Shown one piece after another: positions 11,229 to 22,713 of a stretch of 64,000 bases of DNA (the stretch's first letter is position 1; each line of letters begins with the position of its first letter). This stretch comes from Brachypodium distachyon. Lineage: Eukaryota; Streptophyta; Magnoliopsida; Poales; Poaceae. Made by a program: the position numbers and the translations under genes. The notes under the pieces were generated by a model. The model saw nothing but the letters and a program-made list of their open reading frames with translations, ran no database searches and was not told the origin of the DNA. The DNA is taken from contig NC_016131.3 in NCBI RefSeq assembly GCF_000005505.3, positions 40,630,855 through 40,694,854 on the forward strand, in the 5' to 3' direction.

Positions 11229-12543
11229 ATGGACAACTTTTGTTCAGTATGCCTCAACGCAGACGGGCCTTGTCGACATTCAGATAGGAGAGCAAGAGAT
11301 TTCAAAATATGTCTGCTTCCCGAGTTTGAAGATTTTGTTGTATGTATGCTCACTTGGATAATGCTTCAATCAAATGCAATAAACATCCAAGCATATCATG
11401 ACATGGTTGATTTTGTTAACTGTTCTTTTCTGTTAGTTTTACGGTTACTAAAACAGATGTAGTTTTTCGTTCTGAATGTTGCATAGCACACAGCACTTTC
11501 AATAGTGTTTGTTTGGTCTTTTGTTTTTGATGCTTTTTGTCTGCATTTTTAGTCGTGCCATCTATCTAACTAAAGGAAAACAAACAAAAGATTTTGATTT
11601 GTTACCTTGTTTTTTCTGACATCAGTTTTTGACTTAATTTCACAGGCAGTACCCTGCTATTTTAAGGAGACGCTAAAATCATATGCTAGGAACTTCCTGA
11701 TCATAAGGAACGACGCAGGGTTCGAATTTGATCTATACATCAACGAATTTGAGGGCCGCACTTTGCTAGGTGGTGCCTACTGGAGGGATTTCGCAAACAC
11801 CATGAATCTGTGCGCTGGAGATTCAGTCCATTTTAGTGCTGTAGGTTATGGTTGCCTTTTTAATGCCAAGGTTTACGACGAAAATAATGATACGAAGGTC
11901 TTGGCATGAGCACGAGGTGTGTTTTCTATATGTTTCTGGCGTGTTCTTTTTTTATGTTTCTGCAGGTGCTCTTAAATTTCTTAGAAACTGTTTTCATTTT
12001 TTCCCAGCTAACTCGTTTCTGTTTGTGTTACACCTTTTTTTTTTAAACTGGCAGCTGTTCGCCAAGTCAGTTCTAATAGATGTGACAGAGTACACAAAAC
12101 TGTGTTTACAGACATGTACGCTCTATCAAACAATGACATGGACATGTTAGTCAAGTATTTCAACACCAGGCAAGCACTGAAAAAGAGGGAGCAATATGTT
12201 GCACCCAAGATGACCGACGCAGACATTGCTATGTGGTTTTTTTTCCATGTGTTTTTTTTGTGTGTGTTGTAAACTCCCCACACGAACTATCATCCAGGGT
12301 ATCCCTGCTGATGTCACATTCTGGCTAGAAATCCCAAGAGAAGGAAAAGTTTTATTCTACAACAACACCATAGGAGAAAGACACAACAGTTTCATAAGTG
12401 GAAGCGCAATGGACACCATTATCACCCATGGATGGAACAGCGTAAGTAGAGTGCTTGGTATCACCAGTGGGAGCACGATCTTACTAAAGTTGAAGATGAA
12501 GAATGGGGTTTTAAGGATCAGGGTCAAAGTTATTGCTTTCTGA
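11229..12543 (+). CDS. REM-like double B3-domain protein gene
   Basis: Plant B3 DNA-binding family. Exon 1 (11229-11339) encodes a short Cys/His-containing N-terminus (MDNFCSVCLNADGPCRHS). Exon 2 (11646-11897) encodes the first B3-like domain, with the typical W-x2-F ... NLCAGDSVHF pattern. A linker exon lies around 12053-12232. The last exon (about 12299-12543) encodes a second, more diverged B3-like domain with HGWNSVSRVLGITSGSTIL and ends in a TGA. Exons 1 and 2 join in phase. The join to the linker exon needs one extra base for its best frame, so there is a small indel or a splice site I have misjudged. B3/REM proteins are nuclear DNA-binding proteins; the target is unknown. It is divergent from the FRS gene. 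Family assignment is fairly sure; exon ends and functionality are not. Confidence 0.6.
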
Positions 12544-13756
12544 AAAAAAGAAAAAAAAAAGTTGTACCATGAATTTTTCGTTCAGCACTGTCGTTTTGAA
12601 ATGAGGGATTATATATCACCTGGCATTGAACTCTATATGAGGACTTCTAGGGGGTTTTATGAGTGGGTTCACCAAGACAGTTATAGTAATCCATTTTTTA
12701 TCCACCCATGCCCCATGTGTGCTTTTAACATGAGGTTTGTGGGTTTTTTTTTTCTTGTTCATTCTCAATTTCCCTTTTACATTTTTTCGCGATAACCATG
12801 CGCCGCTTCTTCATTTCTAAACTGTGTCTGTGTCCTTTTAATGCAAGGGATGTTTTTTACAGTTTGTCCTTGGCGCAATTATAGTTGCCAAACATACCAG
12901 AACTTTATTCGTTAAACCAGTGGCTTTGGAAATGTACCAGGATTTTAAGGATAGGTCAAACATGACGGGAGTGTAGTTTCTAGACTGTTGGGGCTACAAG
13001 TACAGTGCAAATTAAAGCCCAGAAGCCCAGGAGCCTGCAAACCAGAGAAACAAAACAAAGGATACGAGCTCTCTAAAAGAAAAAGCCATAAAAAAGCCCA
13101 AAACAAAACACAGGCAAAAAAGCCGAAGCCAACAAAACTCACGACAAAAAAGCTCGGGCGGGCCGGGGGGTGGTGGGGGGCCGTTCTGTGCATCTAGAAG
13201 GTTTGGCGATATGACCGTTTGATCTGGAAAAAACGGTTCAGATTAGGCGCCTGATATTTAAGGGGGTTCCTTTAAATAACAGGCAACCGCTCAATAGCCA
13301 CGCCCATTTTTAATTCATCTTCGATAATACGTTATCACACAAAAAGGAGTTTTCCATTCTTCTTTTCGTCTTTGGTACTTTGGAACTCTACGCATCATAT
13401 TAATAGAATATGAATAAGTCGACCTGATGTTCATTTTCACGAAGTGGACTGAATATTATTTCTTCAACGTGTAGGTACAAAATTGTTGGACATTAGAGCA
13501 AACGCGCGTTCGCATCCAAGCTCTGGTTCTATCTGTTGTTGATAGCCTCCCATTGCCTGAGAATCACACTTGCCAATGAGTAAACTGAGGGAGTAGACTG
13601 AATGTTATCCATGATCACAGAAAGATGGTGACATAGCAACGCATTTTTTTTCATTTTTTAATGAAGAATGGTAATACTATGTTTGTTTTTAAAAATAAGA
13701 CGTTCTATCTTTCTCCTACGATATAAGGAAATTATACTAACACCTGCGATATCAAA
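12544..13756. other. intergenic, no gene recognised
   Basis: This begins as the A-rich 3' flank of the B3 gene and continues as T-rich then mixed sequence. There is a purine-rich patch at about 13020-13150 rich in aaagcc/aaaac words and a G run at 13157-13180. Nothing was found with coding or transposon-end features I can support. Confidence 0.3.
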
Positions 13757-13758
13757 TA

Positions 13759-13871
13759 CTCCTTTCGTCCCATATTAAGTGACTTTTTATTACATGTATC
13801 TAAACGCTTTTTATGCATACATACATCCATATTTGGACAAATTTGAGTCACTTAATATGGGACGGAGGGAG
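13759..13871. mobile_element. Stowaway MITE
   Basis: A 113-bp near-palindrome with TIRs CTCCTTTCGTCCCATATTAAG and the matching CTTAATATGGGACGGAGGGAG. It is flanked by TA dinucleotides (13757-13758 and 13872-13873). This is the Stowaway (Tc1/mariner) signature common in grasses. Confidence 0.85.
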
Positions 13872-13873
13872 TA

Positions 13874-14421
13874 TATAAGTATGTATAATGAACGTAGATA
13901 CCAAGAGTAGTTATATTCTGAAACCGAACAACACTCTATTATAGGGCGCGCGCGCCAGTAGGAGGCTGCGGGGTCGGAATGAGGAGCACCGGTGCACCAG
14001 CGTGGTTCCACGGTCGAGCCATCGCCGCGGGTGAGGAGCAACGCGATTCGCCGTCGATTTCGAAGTGCACTGTCTACACCGGTGACGCCCCGCGGTGCAA
14101 TGCCTACATCGGTGGTGATGGGCGACTACTCCGGTGACGGTTCCGGCACCACGCGGGTCCACTGCCTCCAGGGACGCGAAGTACACCACGCGGCACAAAT
14201 GCACTGCCCACGGTGGGGAGTTTGCGCGGGTAGGCGGGAAAAAGGCGGGATTTTTTTTAGAGTTATACGTGTTGATATATTTTTCTATAAACTTTATCAA
14301 AATTTAAAAGGTTTGACTTAGGACAAGGCTAGAACATCTTACAGCAGATCATCAAACTCATAAAATCTCAACGAAATCTAGCTTGTACTTTCATTTTATT
14401 TTTATTTGGCAAAATTAACTA
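13874..14421. other. GC-rich unidentified segment and AT-rich tail
   Basis: 13940-14250 is strongly GC-rich with several ggtg/caccgg words and opens in more than one frame. No domain is recognisable, and the possible reading frames show no splice or start context I trust. The rest is AT-rich. It may be a gene fragment carried by a transposon. Confidence 0.3.
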
Positions 14422-14532
14422 CTCCCTCTGATCCTAAATTATTGTCGAAATATTACATGTATCTTGACGCTTTTTAAAAATAGATACATTCATGTTTGGA
14501 CAAATTTGAGTCAAAAATTTAGGATCAGAGGG
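14422..14532. mobile_element. Stowaway-like MITE, right end damaged
   Basis: Left end TA|CTCCCTCTGATCCTAAATT and right end AATTTAGGATCAGAGGG form a clear inverted repeat. The core (acatgtatct..tttggacaaatttgagtca) is shared with the element at 13759-13871. The last two TIR bases and the right TA are missing. Confidence 0.7.
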
Positions 14533-15268
14533 CCATTAAGCTCCTTCTGGCGGTACCTCTGACTCCACACCACCCTGTTTAATCTAGCTTGTACTTCCAT
14601 TTTATTTTTATTCGACAATATTATCTCAAGTTCCCCTGCATTATGCTTCATCTAGATTTAAAATCAATTTTAAAGATACAAAATCATTAACATCGCAGAG
14701 TATGAAGTATTATGAAAACATGGCAATTTGTTGCTGCTTCTCTATTCCACTCGAGGGATATCACAAGGGACAAAGCTCTATTTCCAGGATTGTACTACTA
14801 CATGTGTATACCACAGGAAGCATGTTTTAAAGCTTTAATTCTAGTTTTGTACTACACATGTGTAGGTCAACAACATACACTTCATAAGCCGTATCATGTT
14901 ATATCAGTCTACTTCTAGCAAATTATGGGAATTATGTCCACAAGTCACTGCATAAACTGTATACTCAACACCTAACAGACCAGATGAGAAGAGAACAAAT
15001 ATCCAAGATCGATCATAACTAATTTGTTATTACAAATAGATAATAATTCCAGACGTCAGTTCAGAATTGAAACACGGTTCATCATCAAACAATCCTAATG
15101 AATTGTGAACGATGACATGGAACTGATTCAAATACATACGGATAAAATATAATTCAAGCCACCACTAAAATCTGATGCGAGAGATAACCATCATCACTAA
15201 ACTTGAAATACAAATAATTCCAGCTGCCGCTACAAAATCATGGCCACAACTCGATTGCTGTCTGACAA
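14533..15268. other. 3' flank of F-box gene A, duplicated at 59130-59812
   Basis: AT-rich non-coding DNA. From about 14620 on it matches the 3' flank of F-box gene B almost base for base, including the words cacttcataagccgtatcat and gaacgatgac. It is therefore part of the same duplication unit. Confidence 0.7.
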
Positions 15269-16916
15269 CTAAAGCTCTGCAAAGACCTCTGAATGAAGTG
15301 GATAGGGCGTAGTATTGTCAGGTTTGAGAACTAACTTGCCATTTGCCAAAGCTTCGTTGAGAAGCAGGCGGTCTGCTTGCTGAATATCAGGAATATCAGA
15401 CACATTCAATTGATTTATATTCGGAGCAACCAATAGCAGTTCACGGAGGGAGTTAGCTTTCCTCAAAAAGAAAAGCACCAGCTGCACCGCAATGAGGTCG
15501 CAACTGAAGTTCATGATCTTTACGACCTTAAGGTTTTCTAAGACATCCTCTGGCGGCTCTTCAATCACATCATTATGAGCATCCACTACGGGCATATTAG
15601 ATTTCTCAGTTGGGAGCTGCAACGACAAATTATAATCGTTAAGGAGCGTTTGAATAAAGTAAGAGCACAACAAAGACATGCCTGTAACAAAATTACCACA
15701 ACAAGTTGTTTCATGTGTTTACCTGCACAAAGAGGCTCTCAAGTATAGGACACTGGCAGTTCTTGAGGAATGCATAGATGCCAGCAAGGTTGAGTGACTT
15801 CATTTCAAACATGATCAACTGAAGCTCTTTCAGTTTCTGAAAGTTGGCTACCTTGGCCAATCCAGCATGTACTCCGGCATCAGTCAAGGAAGACACAGCC
15901 TAAGGGGCAGGAAAATAGTAGTAAGAAACCAAAGATTTAAGTTGCAATGCAAAATGAAATGAGCCGGGTAAAGCAAAAGAGCAGACCTGGAGGACATTGT
16001 TGCAGATGGTGAGGACGGTGAGTTCAGCAGTATTGAATAGGGTGTTGTCAAACCATTGACCGGAAACATCAACAGGAATGGCGACATTGTAGCAGATGCA
16101 AAGATCGCTTAGCACGGCAACCCTCGGAAGGTAGAATGGCCAGAGGAAAGAGCCGCGGTATCTAAAGGAGCGGATGCTACAAACCGGCTGGTAAAACGTC
16201 CATATACCCAGCTCACGGACTCTGGGACACTCCGCAACAGTGAGAGTTCTGAGGTTCCTGCAGTGAAAAATCCTGCCAAGATCGCTGAGGTCCTTGCAGT
16301 AGCACAAGTCGAGAGTACGAAGAGCAGGGCAAAGGGAGACCATTTTCATCAAGACGTAATCAACGATGCCAACCTCATAAAGACGGATAACCTCGAGGTT
16401 GGAGAAGTCCTGGGCGGACTTATAGTGGATCTGGCTTACACTGATGCCACGGAGCGAGAGGCGCGCGAGGATCCTGCTCGACATCGGGAAATGGAATACG
16501 ATTCTACACTGAGCAGAATAGTTCCGCAGCTCGACGTGGAGTTCCAGGCAGCGGTTGAAGCACGAGGTGCTCATCAGGCTTGTCTGGACGATGAGGGAGA
16601 AGCTGTGGAGACGGCGCCCTCCTTGCTGCTCCAGCAACTCGAGCAGCTGCTCTGGCGATGGATAGGTGCGGGCGACGAGGTCGTGGTGGAGGATCATTGG
16701 ATGTGCACTCCCACCGTCCTGATTCAAATGGAGCTTCCACACCCTGGACCACTCCTTGGAGAGCATTGCCGTGCGAATCGCGGACTTGAGCGGGAGATGG
16801 GTCAGGATCTTCAGCTTCAGATCATCCAACATCTCCGAGATGCGGTCCCCTTGGTTGCCCTCCTCGTCTGCGCATAGCCTCTTGGCACTGGCGCCGCCGT
16901 CAGAATCAAGAGCCAT
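15269..16916 (-). CDS. F-box/LRR (FBD-like) protein gene A
   Basis: Putative substrate receptor of an SCF ubiquitin ligase. Three exons with GT/AG borders: 16916-15987, 15899-15723 and 15616-15269, giving 1455 bases and 484 residues. The F-box is at about residues 24-62 (DRISEMLDDLKLKILTHLPL, then SKEWSRVW). Irregular leucine-rich repeats follow (LARLSLRG, LEVIRLYEVG, LRTLDLCYC, LRTLTVAECP). The last exon (LRELLLVAPNINQL) resembles an FBD-type tail. No internal stop was found. Upstream are a 5'-UTR intron, a minisatellite and a TATA box. Gene B at 59813-61476 is a duplicate. Intact by reading, so the likelier functional member; the substrate is unknown. Confidence 0.88.
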
Positions 16917-17800
16917 TGTCGCGCGCTCTCTTCTTTACTCTGTTTCTGTGTACCTCTCCTGGGCCTTCTCCTCGAAGCTTACTGTACAGAGAAAGCAGAA
17001 TTCAAACAATTCATTGTTGTTGGACGTTACAAAGACCAGTGTGTTTTTCGGGGCCCGTCTGGCAGCAGCTGGCACGGCCGCACGGTAAACAACATGCCAG
17101 ATGCACGGAGCCTGCGATAAACATTGAACCGGCCCAAGATATGTTCTAGATTTAGATGAATTAAATTTGATTCTCACCTTTGGATTGCAGTCGAAAGCAA
17201 CGAGGGCCTGGCTGGCGCGTTGATCTACAACGCCCTCCTGACAGATGCGAAGAATCACGATCAGCGTAGGACCCATCGCAGCAGTGAGTGCGGGGAGGAG
17301 CCGTCGTGGTCGAGATCTGCCTGATCTCGATGAAGAGCCCCGTCGATCGAGATCCGCCTGATGTGAGTGAGGAGCCCCCGCAATCGAGATCCGCCCGAGC
17401 TCAGGGCTCCCGTTTGGATCAACCGGATCTCAGGGTGCCCATTTGGATCCGCTGAATCTCGTCGACGACAGCAACCCGTGGGGAGAAGGGCCGCCGGCGG
17501 CGCGAGGGGAGGGGAGGCGGCGTGAGGAGAGGGGCCTATATCCCGTGGGAGAGAATGAGAGCGAGGTATATATAAGGGAGGGGTGGAAGTAGGTTTGCGT
17601 GTGGATTTGTCCGCCTCTGATGGACGGCCACGAAAGAGGGAAGCTGCATAGAACGATGGTGACGGAACAACACATAATTTCTGCTGCTTCTTTTTTCCTG
17701 TTTTGATGTTGACAAACAATGGTAATACAATAGATGAGCGAACTCACCAAATCAGGTGTGATGAAATCTAGCGCTTGTACTTTCATTTTGTTTTGATCTG
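16917..17800 (-). promoter_or_regulatory. promoter and 5' UTR of F-box gene A
   Basis: Reading on the minus strand, a TATA box (CCTTATATATAC, about 17566-17577) lies upstream of a leader. The leader has an apparent intron: donor CAAAG|GTGAGA near 17177, acceptor TGTACAG near 16987. The first coding ATG is at 16916. The same layout is seen upstream of gene B, which supports it. The leader has several open but unrecognisable frames that I do not call genes. Confidence 0.6.
17285..17420. repeat. ~36-bp minisatellite in the leader of F-box gene A
   Basis: About three diverged copies of a unit containing GAGGAGCC...TCGAGATCCGCC. The related array in gene B (61751-61900) has about four cleaner copies. 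Confidence 0.6.
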
Positions 17801-17973
17801 GCAAAAGTAGCAAACTTGGAACTTGGAGACGAAGTGAAGATAAAGGAGAAGGACTTGTTATGATAGACCGTCTATTGGCCTATATAAGTCTGCCTTCTTA
17901 ATCTCTTCTTGTCTGCTTCATAAACGACGGAGAAACAAAAACGGTTTTGCTAGTGCTTAGTTGCCTGCACGGG

Positions 17974-20175
17974 CAGAGGGTGAGCTAGGCCCTCGGCAAC
18001 CTAGGCTGTGGCCCGGGCTTGGGAAAATTGCGAGCCTATTTATTGTTAGGTTTTGGGCTTGGCCCGGCCCCTAAGAAATCCGATGAACAAATGGGCCAAA
18101 AAACCCAATCCGATCCGGTCTCTCTCAGCCTCGCTCGCTCACGTTGCCTGGGATCAATCCTCCCTCTCTCTCACTCGCTCGCGAACAGGACAGGGGAATA
18201 GAGATGCGACGGCAGCAGAGAGGAACCTAGCCGCCGCTGGCAGACGGCAGCAGGGGACTCCTCGCTTGCAGCGACTGCTCGGGGATAATCGCCTAAACAT
18301 GTAAGTCGTCGTACCGCAAGATCTTCATCAGAACGCTAGAGAAGTATTCCAAAATTACAAAAGATAAAATCAACAAAAGCAGCATGACACACTAACAAAA
18401 AAATAGGCAGATATGTATAAACGGATCTGCGAGTAGACAAACCCAAGATCCACAAGATCGGGTACACTAAACCCTCGGGGATTAAGAATCTCTGGCTCCG
18501 CAGCAACGTCCGTTGAGGCACCACCACAGCAGAGGAAAAACCAGAGTTACCTTTATTTGCGACGGCTTCGCAACCTCCAGCATTGTGCTGCCAAATGGAA
18601 ACAAACAATTGAAATAAGCAAACACTTCTGGATACTCTTATGAACCGAGATTTCCCCCACATCGCAGCGCCAAGACGACGGCCGGAAGCGAGTGGAACGC
18701 TAAATCTTCAACGGTGACGGCTAGGGCAGAGCTCTCACGGAAAACCTACTATACTTTCTGGTTTTTTTTAAGAGGACCTACGATCCTTTCTGGTGTTCTG
18801 CCGTGCTGGTAATAGTAGGCTGCCAATGGTCCAATGCCATAGTTTCTTTAGGCCCATAAAAGATACATTTGGAATTTAGGACCACACGCATCTGGGCTTC
18901 CTAGGTCAATGAAAGCTGGTCTCTAGCACCTGCAGGCTGCAACAGCCTTTTGAACGTTATTCGCTGGAGCCTGGAGGAATTTCTTCGCGCTAAAAAAAAA
19001 AACCAGTGAAACGCATCAAGTCAGTGCATGTGTTGGAATATATGACCCAAAAAATTATATGTTCCTCACAAATTCGTGTCAACTTTGGTTAATTTGGTTA
19101 TAACCTAAACCGAACCGAAATCGAATAGTTATAATCGAAACGCTAACCGATTTGAGTACAAACCGTATTAACCGAAGTACTAACCGTATTAAAAAGAACA
19201 TATTAACCGACCGAAAAACCGAACGCACACCCTGAGCCTGCACTGGCAGGGGTGGAGCTAGGCCCTCGGCAACATGTGCTGTGGTCCGGGCGTGGGAAAA
19301 TTGACATCCTATTTATTGTTAGGTTTTGGGCTTGGCCCGGCCCCTCAGAAATTAGATGAACAAATGGGCCAAAAAACCCAATCCGATCCGGTCTCTAGCA
19401 GCCTCGGTCGCTCACGTTGCCTGGGATCGATCCTCTCTCTCGCTCGCTCGCGCACAAGATAGGGGAATAGAGACGCGACGGCAGCAGAGAGGGAACCTAG
19501 CCGCCACCTCATCGGCAGACGGCAGCAGGGGACTCCTCGCCTGCAGGGACTGCTCGCCGTCTCGCCGCTCGCGCGTTGTTCCATCCCGCCTAATCATGCT
19601 CCAGTGGTCCTGTTCGGCTGCCCCTGGCTCCGGTTTTGCTCATGGGCCGGCTGGCGCCGCAGGCTCGAGCAGGCGATGGCAACCGCCTCTGCCCGACTCG
19701 ATCAACTCTAAAGCCACATCTTGAAGCCCAAGTAACAATCTTGCTATGGAAACTTCAATTTTTATCATTCTTGTTCGAATCTGGGGAGAAAGTAACAGAA
19801 GAAATTTTGTTTCATTTTTTTTGCGAGAATGTGTCATTTTCACCCTGGCATGAAACTAATTAATAGATTTTTCCCTCACTATCCAACCCCTGAAATAACT
19901 TCAGGAACATCTACGCCTGAAATAACTTCTCATGTCCTAAGTCAGAATAGCGCCTTCCTCTTTAGCTCAAGCAAGTAGCAACGTTTTTGGTTTGAATATT
20001 GTCAATCCTGATCCCGGTCTTTGGAGTTTTACATGTCGAATTGGTATTTTTTTTTCAGAATTGAAGTCAACGATAAACTGTTTTGTTGTTTATGTACTTT
20101 CTTATGAGATTTTTTTTAAAAGTTTCATGTTCTCCTAATTCTGATGCGGACATGGAAGGTTCAAATCCGCCACTG
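17974..20175. mobile_element. hAT-like insertion with internally repeated 5' end
   Basis: Left end at 17974 (CAGAGGGTGAGCTAGGCC) and right end TCCGCCACTG at 20175. A second copy of the left end lies at 19247 (CAGGGGTGGAGCTAGGCC). About 330 bases after each left end are nearly the same (17990-18290 and 19263-19560). Eight-base flanks are related: tgcacggg (17966), tgcactgg (19239), tgcacttg (20176-20183). The paralogous site upstream of F-box gene B (about 62395-62420) reads ttgcctacac..ggagctttg with no insert, as expected for an empty site. The interior shows no transposase. Around 19080-19234 are accgaac-type subterminal repeats of another hAT-like end. It may be one rearranged element or two neighbours. 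Confidence 0.55.
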
Positions 20176-20183
20176 TGCACTTG

Positions 20184-20976
20184 GGAGCTTTGCGTCCAGG
20201 CCGCTATGTTTATCTTTCCTCAACTCCTAATATCACCTGTATCCCAACGTTATTATGAATTAATAAAGCTGCCAGGTTGCCTGTGGCGAGATTCGTGCTG
20301 ATATTTTTAGGTACTATCAGTGTGGGGCAGTGGACTTAGAGGTGCAACATGGTGACTTTCAAGGTACCTTTTGATCTTCTATAGTTCAAACAAATGAACT
20401 AGGTTTCAAAAAGTTGTGTCATTTTAAAATTTTAGTTCATTTGGTTGAACTAAAGAGGATCAAAGGGTACACTGAGGGTCACAAACTTGCAGCTCTAGCA
20501 GTGGTGGGCTGGCTTGGGAGCCTTTTTTTTAGTTTTGGGCCCAAATATCGTTTAATTTATTTGTTTTTTCTGCTTAGATTCATCGGCTTGGTTTTATTTT
20601 TGTGCTGTTTTTTTTTTGTTATCTTCCCGTGGACTTGATATGCTCTTTTGTTTCCGTCAAAGCAAACGAATCCAACAAGACCATCTAACGAACGATGCCC
20701 GCAAGGAGGCGCTTGGGGGATTTAGAAGCCGGTGCTCGGGCTAGGTTAATCGCTCCGGAAGTTCTCTGGCACACGGCATGGCTAGCTCATTCGGTTTGTA
20801 GGAAATATAGAGGATATTTACAGGGTTTCAACCCTTAGAAATTTTTCCTACCTGTAGCATTCGTTTCATAAGAATTGAGACCATACATTTCTAAGAATTG
20901 ATCCCAGATTGACCTAATTCCAAAGGATTATACACATTAGGGGTATACTCGGTTTATAGGATTTTGAATTCATAGG
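20184..20976. other. intergenic with a palindromic MITE-like sequence; split by the Gypsy insertion
   Basis: An imperfect palindrome at about 20364-20471 has arms gtaccttttgatc...agttcaaacaaatgaact and their complement around a short core, as in a MITE. The last part (about 20790-20976) continues on the far side of the giant Gypsy insertion at 56180. No gene was seen. Confidence 0.45.
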
Positions 20977-21757
20977 TGTCGTACCAGTGGCCCACGGGGC
21001 CCCACTGGTACAGGACGCGTGGGTCGCAACTGACGAGATCCCGCTAGGCCGGCTCCACGGGAGGGGCGAACCCGAGAAGCTACCAGATCGCTACCCCGCA
21101 ACTTGCCGGGCAACGGTACCGGGGCACCTTCCGGGTACTTGAGCTTCGGGGGTTGCAGGTGGGGCAGACGGAGCAGTGGAGACAAGACCAGACAGCGGGC
21201 GCACTGCATCTAATGCACCGGCATGAGTCACATCGGCAGGGCTAGTCTTGCCCAACAAGTCTAGAGCGGCTACCCTAAGAACTGTTTTGTTTACAATGCA
21301 CAGTGGCCTGGGCGCTGCATGAAGCCCAGCGTGGATCTACAGCAGAATAAGTTTTGTGGCAATGACACGAGTGTAGATAACGTGTCACGCTGCATGCATC
21401 GGCACCTGTGGTATCCCCTTGTCCATAAAAGGAGGACCTATGCCATCAGTCAAAGGGTTCGAACCCTAGTCAGTAGCAAGTAGTATTGCACCCGTTCATA
21501 GCAGAATTCCTAAGAAGAACAAGTAGCTCACCTCGGAAACCCCTGGGAGAATCTGTAAGAACACACACATTCGTGAATAGAACAAACAGCAGGACGTAGG
21601 GTGTTACACCTCCGGGTAGCCTGAACCTAGGTAAATCCAAGTGTCTACACTTCGTGTCTTACGTGACATCGGCGATCGCCGGAGCGCTCGCCTCGCCCCT
21701 CACTGAACAACAACGGGGTGCCCAGCATCCCCGGTGCCGGAGACCCGTGCTCCGACA
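20977..21757 (+). repeat. 5' LTR of the host Gypsy element
   Basis: Starts TGTCGTACC and ends CTCCGACA. It has a TATA-like CATAAAAGG (about 21424). It is followed within two bases by CTGGCGCGCCAG, which overlaps the expected primer-binding site. Confidence 0.85.
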
Positions 21758-22713
21758 TCTGGCGCGCCAGGTAGGGGGGCGTGCAGAGAACTTCGGGTGA
21801 CCGCCGGCATCCTCGGCTTCTTCACCAATTGATACGGGTGCGGGTGGCCCGATCTTTCGATGAAATTGATAACTCTCGATTTGGGTAGGAGGTGACGTTG
21901 ACGATCCGACTACGGCCTAGGAGGCAGCGCCTTAGCAATCGATACACCAACTCCAGAGGGTTATTGATCACGCGGGGGCACGACCAACCTGACAACGAAG
22001 GTCTTTGTTCCTGCAAGCAATCGAAAAACAAGCAAGAACAAGATAAATAGCGGATGCAATCTAAAATTGCGAATATACTATATCAAACCAATGTCTCAAT
22101 GAGACGATAAGTTGGGGTTCCGAAAGCGGTAAAACAGGTGGTCTAACCGACACACGCGATTACACGAAGTAGGAAACAGAAAAACAGATCCTTCAGCTTG
22201 TTTTGTCCGCCACGGTCAGCACGAGTCGAATCTCTTGATGGGGCCAGATCCGTTGGAAAGTTCTTGTAATTACCTTTCCAACAAGTACTTGTTTGCTTGA
22301 TTTGGACTCCGGATGCGGCCTGGGTGATTAAAACAAATTCGGGTCTCCTGGCAGCTCGGATCCGAATCGGATTCAACTTTAATTCGTGATATCTTTCTCT
22401 AGCAAGCTCCGAATCATGTGCCGTTTGATTTGTTGGAAAGTACACTTGAAATCCTTCCCTCTCAGCTGTATGAATGCTTGATTCTTGTTGGCCCTCCCGT
22501 TCGCCTCCATCGTATCTCATCTTGACCTTGGACTTGAAAAGCTCGACAAGATGCCTATGTAATAAAACGAGACAAGATAGTAGTAGCTCCGCCTCTTCAT
22601 AAATATGACAATGAAAACAATTACTACCTGAATTCATCTGATTATAAATCTTGTCAAATATTATAAAATTGAGGGTACCAAAGGTCGTATCCATGGTTAG
22701 CATGTCCATATCA

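Noticed and set aside
13992..14321. 109-residue + strand frame in GC-rich DNA
   Set aside because: No domain, competing frame on the other strand, no promoter or splice evidence.
16263..16877. 204-residue + strand frame inside F-box gene A
   Set aside because: Complement of exon 1, whose F-box and LRR motifs on the minus strand are clear.
17261..17813. Minus-strand frames upstream of F-box gene A
   Set aside because: They lie across the TATA box and leader, contain the minisatellite, and have no counterpart kept open upstream of gene B.
18336..18662. 108-residue minus-strand frame inside the hAT-like insertion
   Set aside because: No transposase or other motif; composition is like non-coding DNA.
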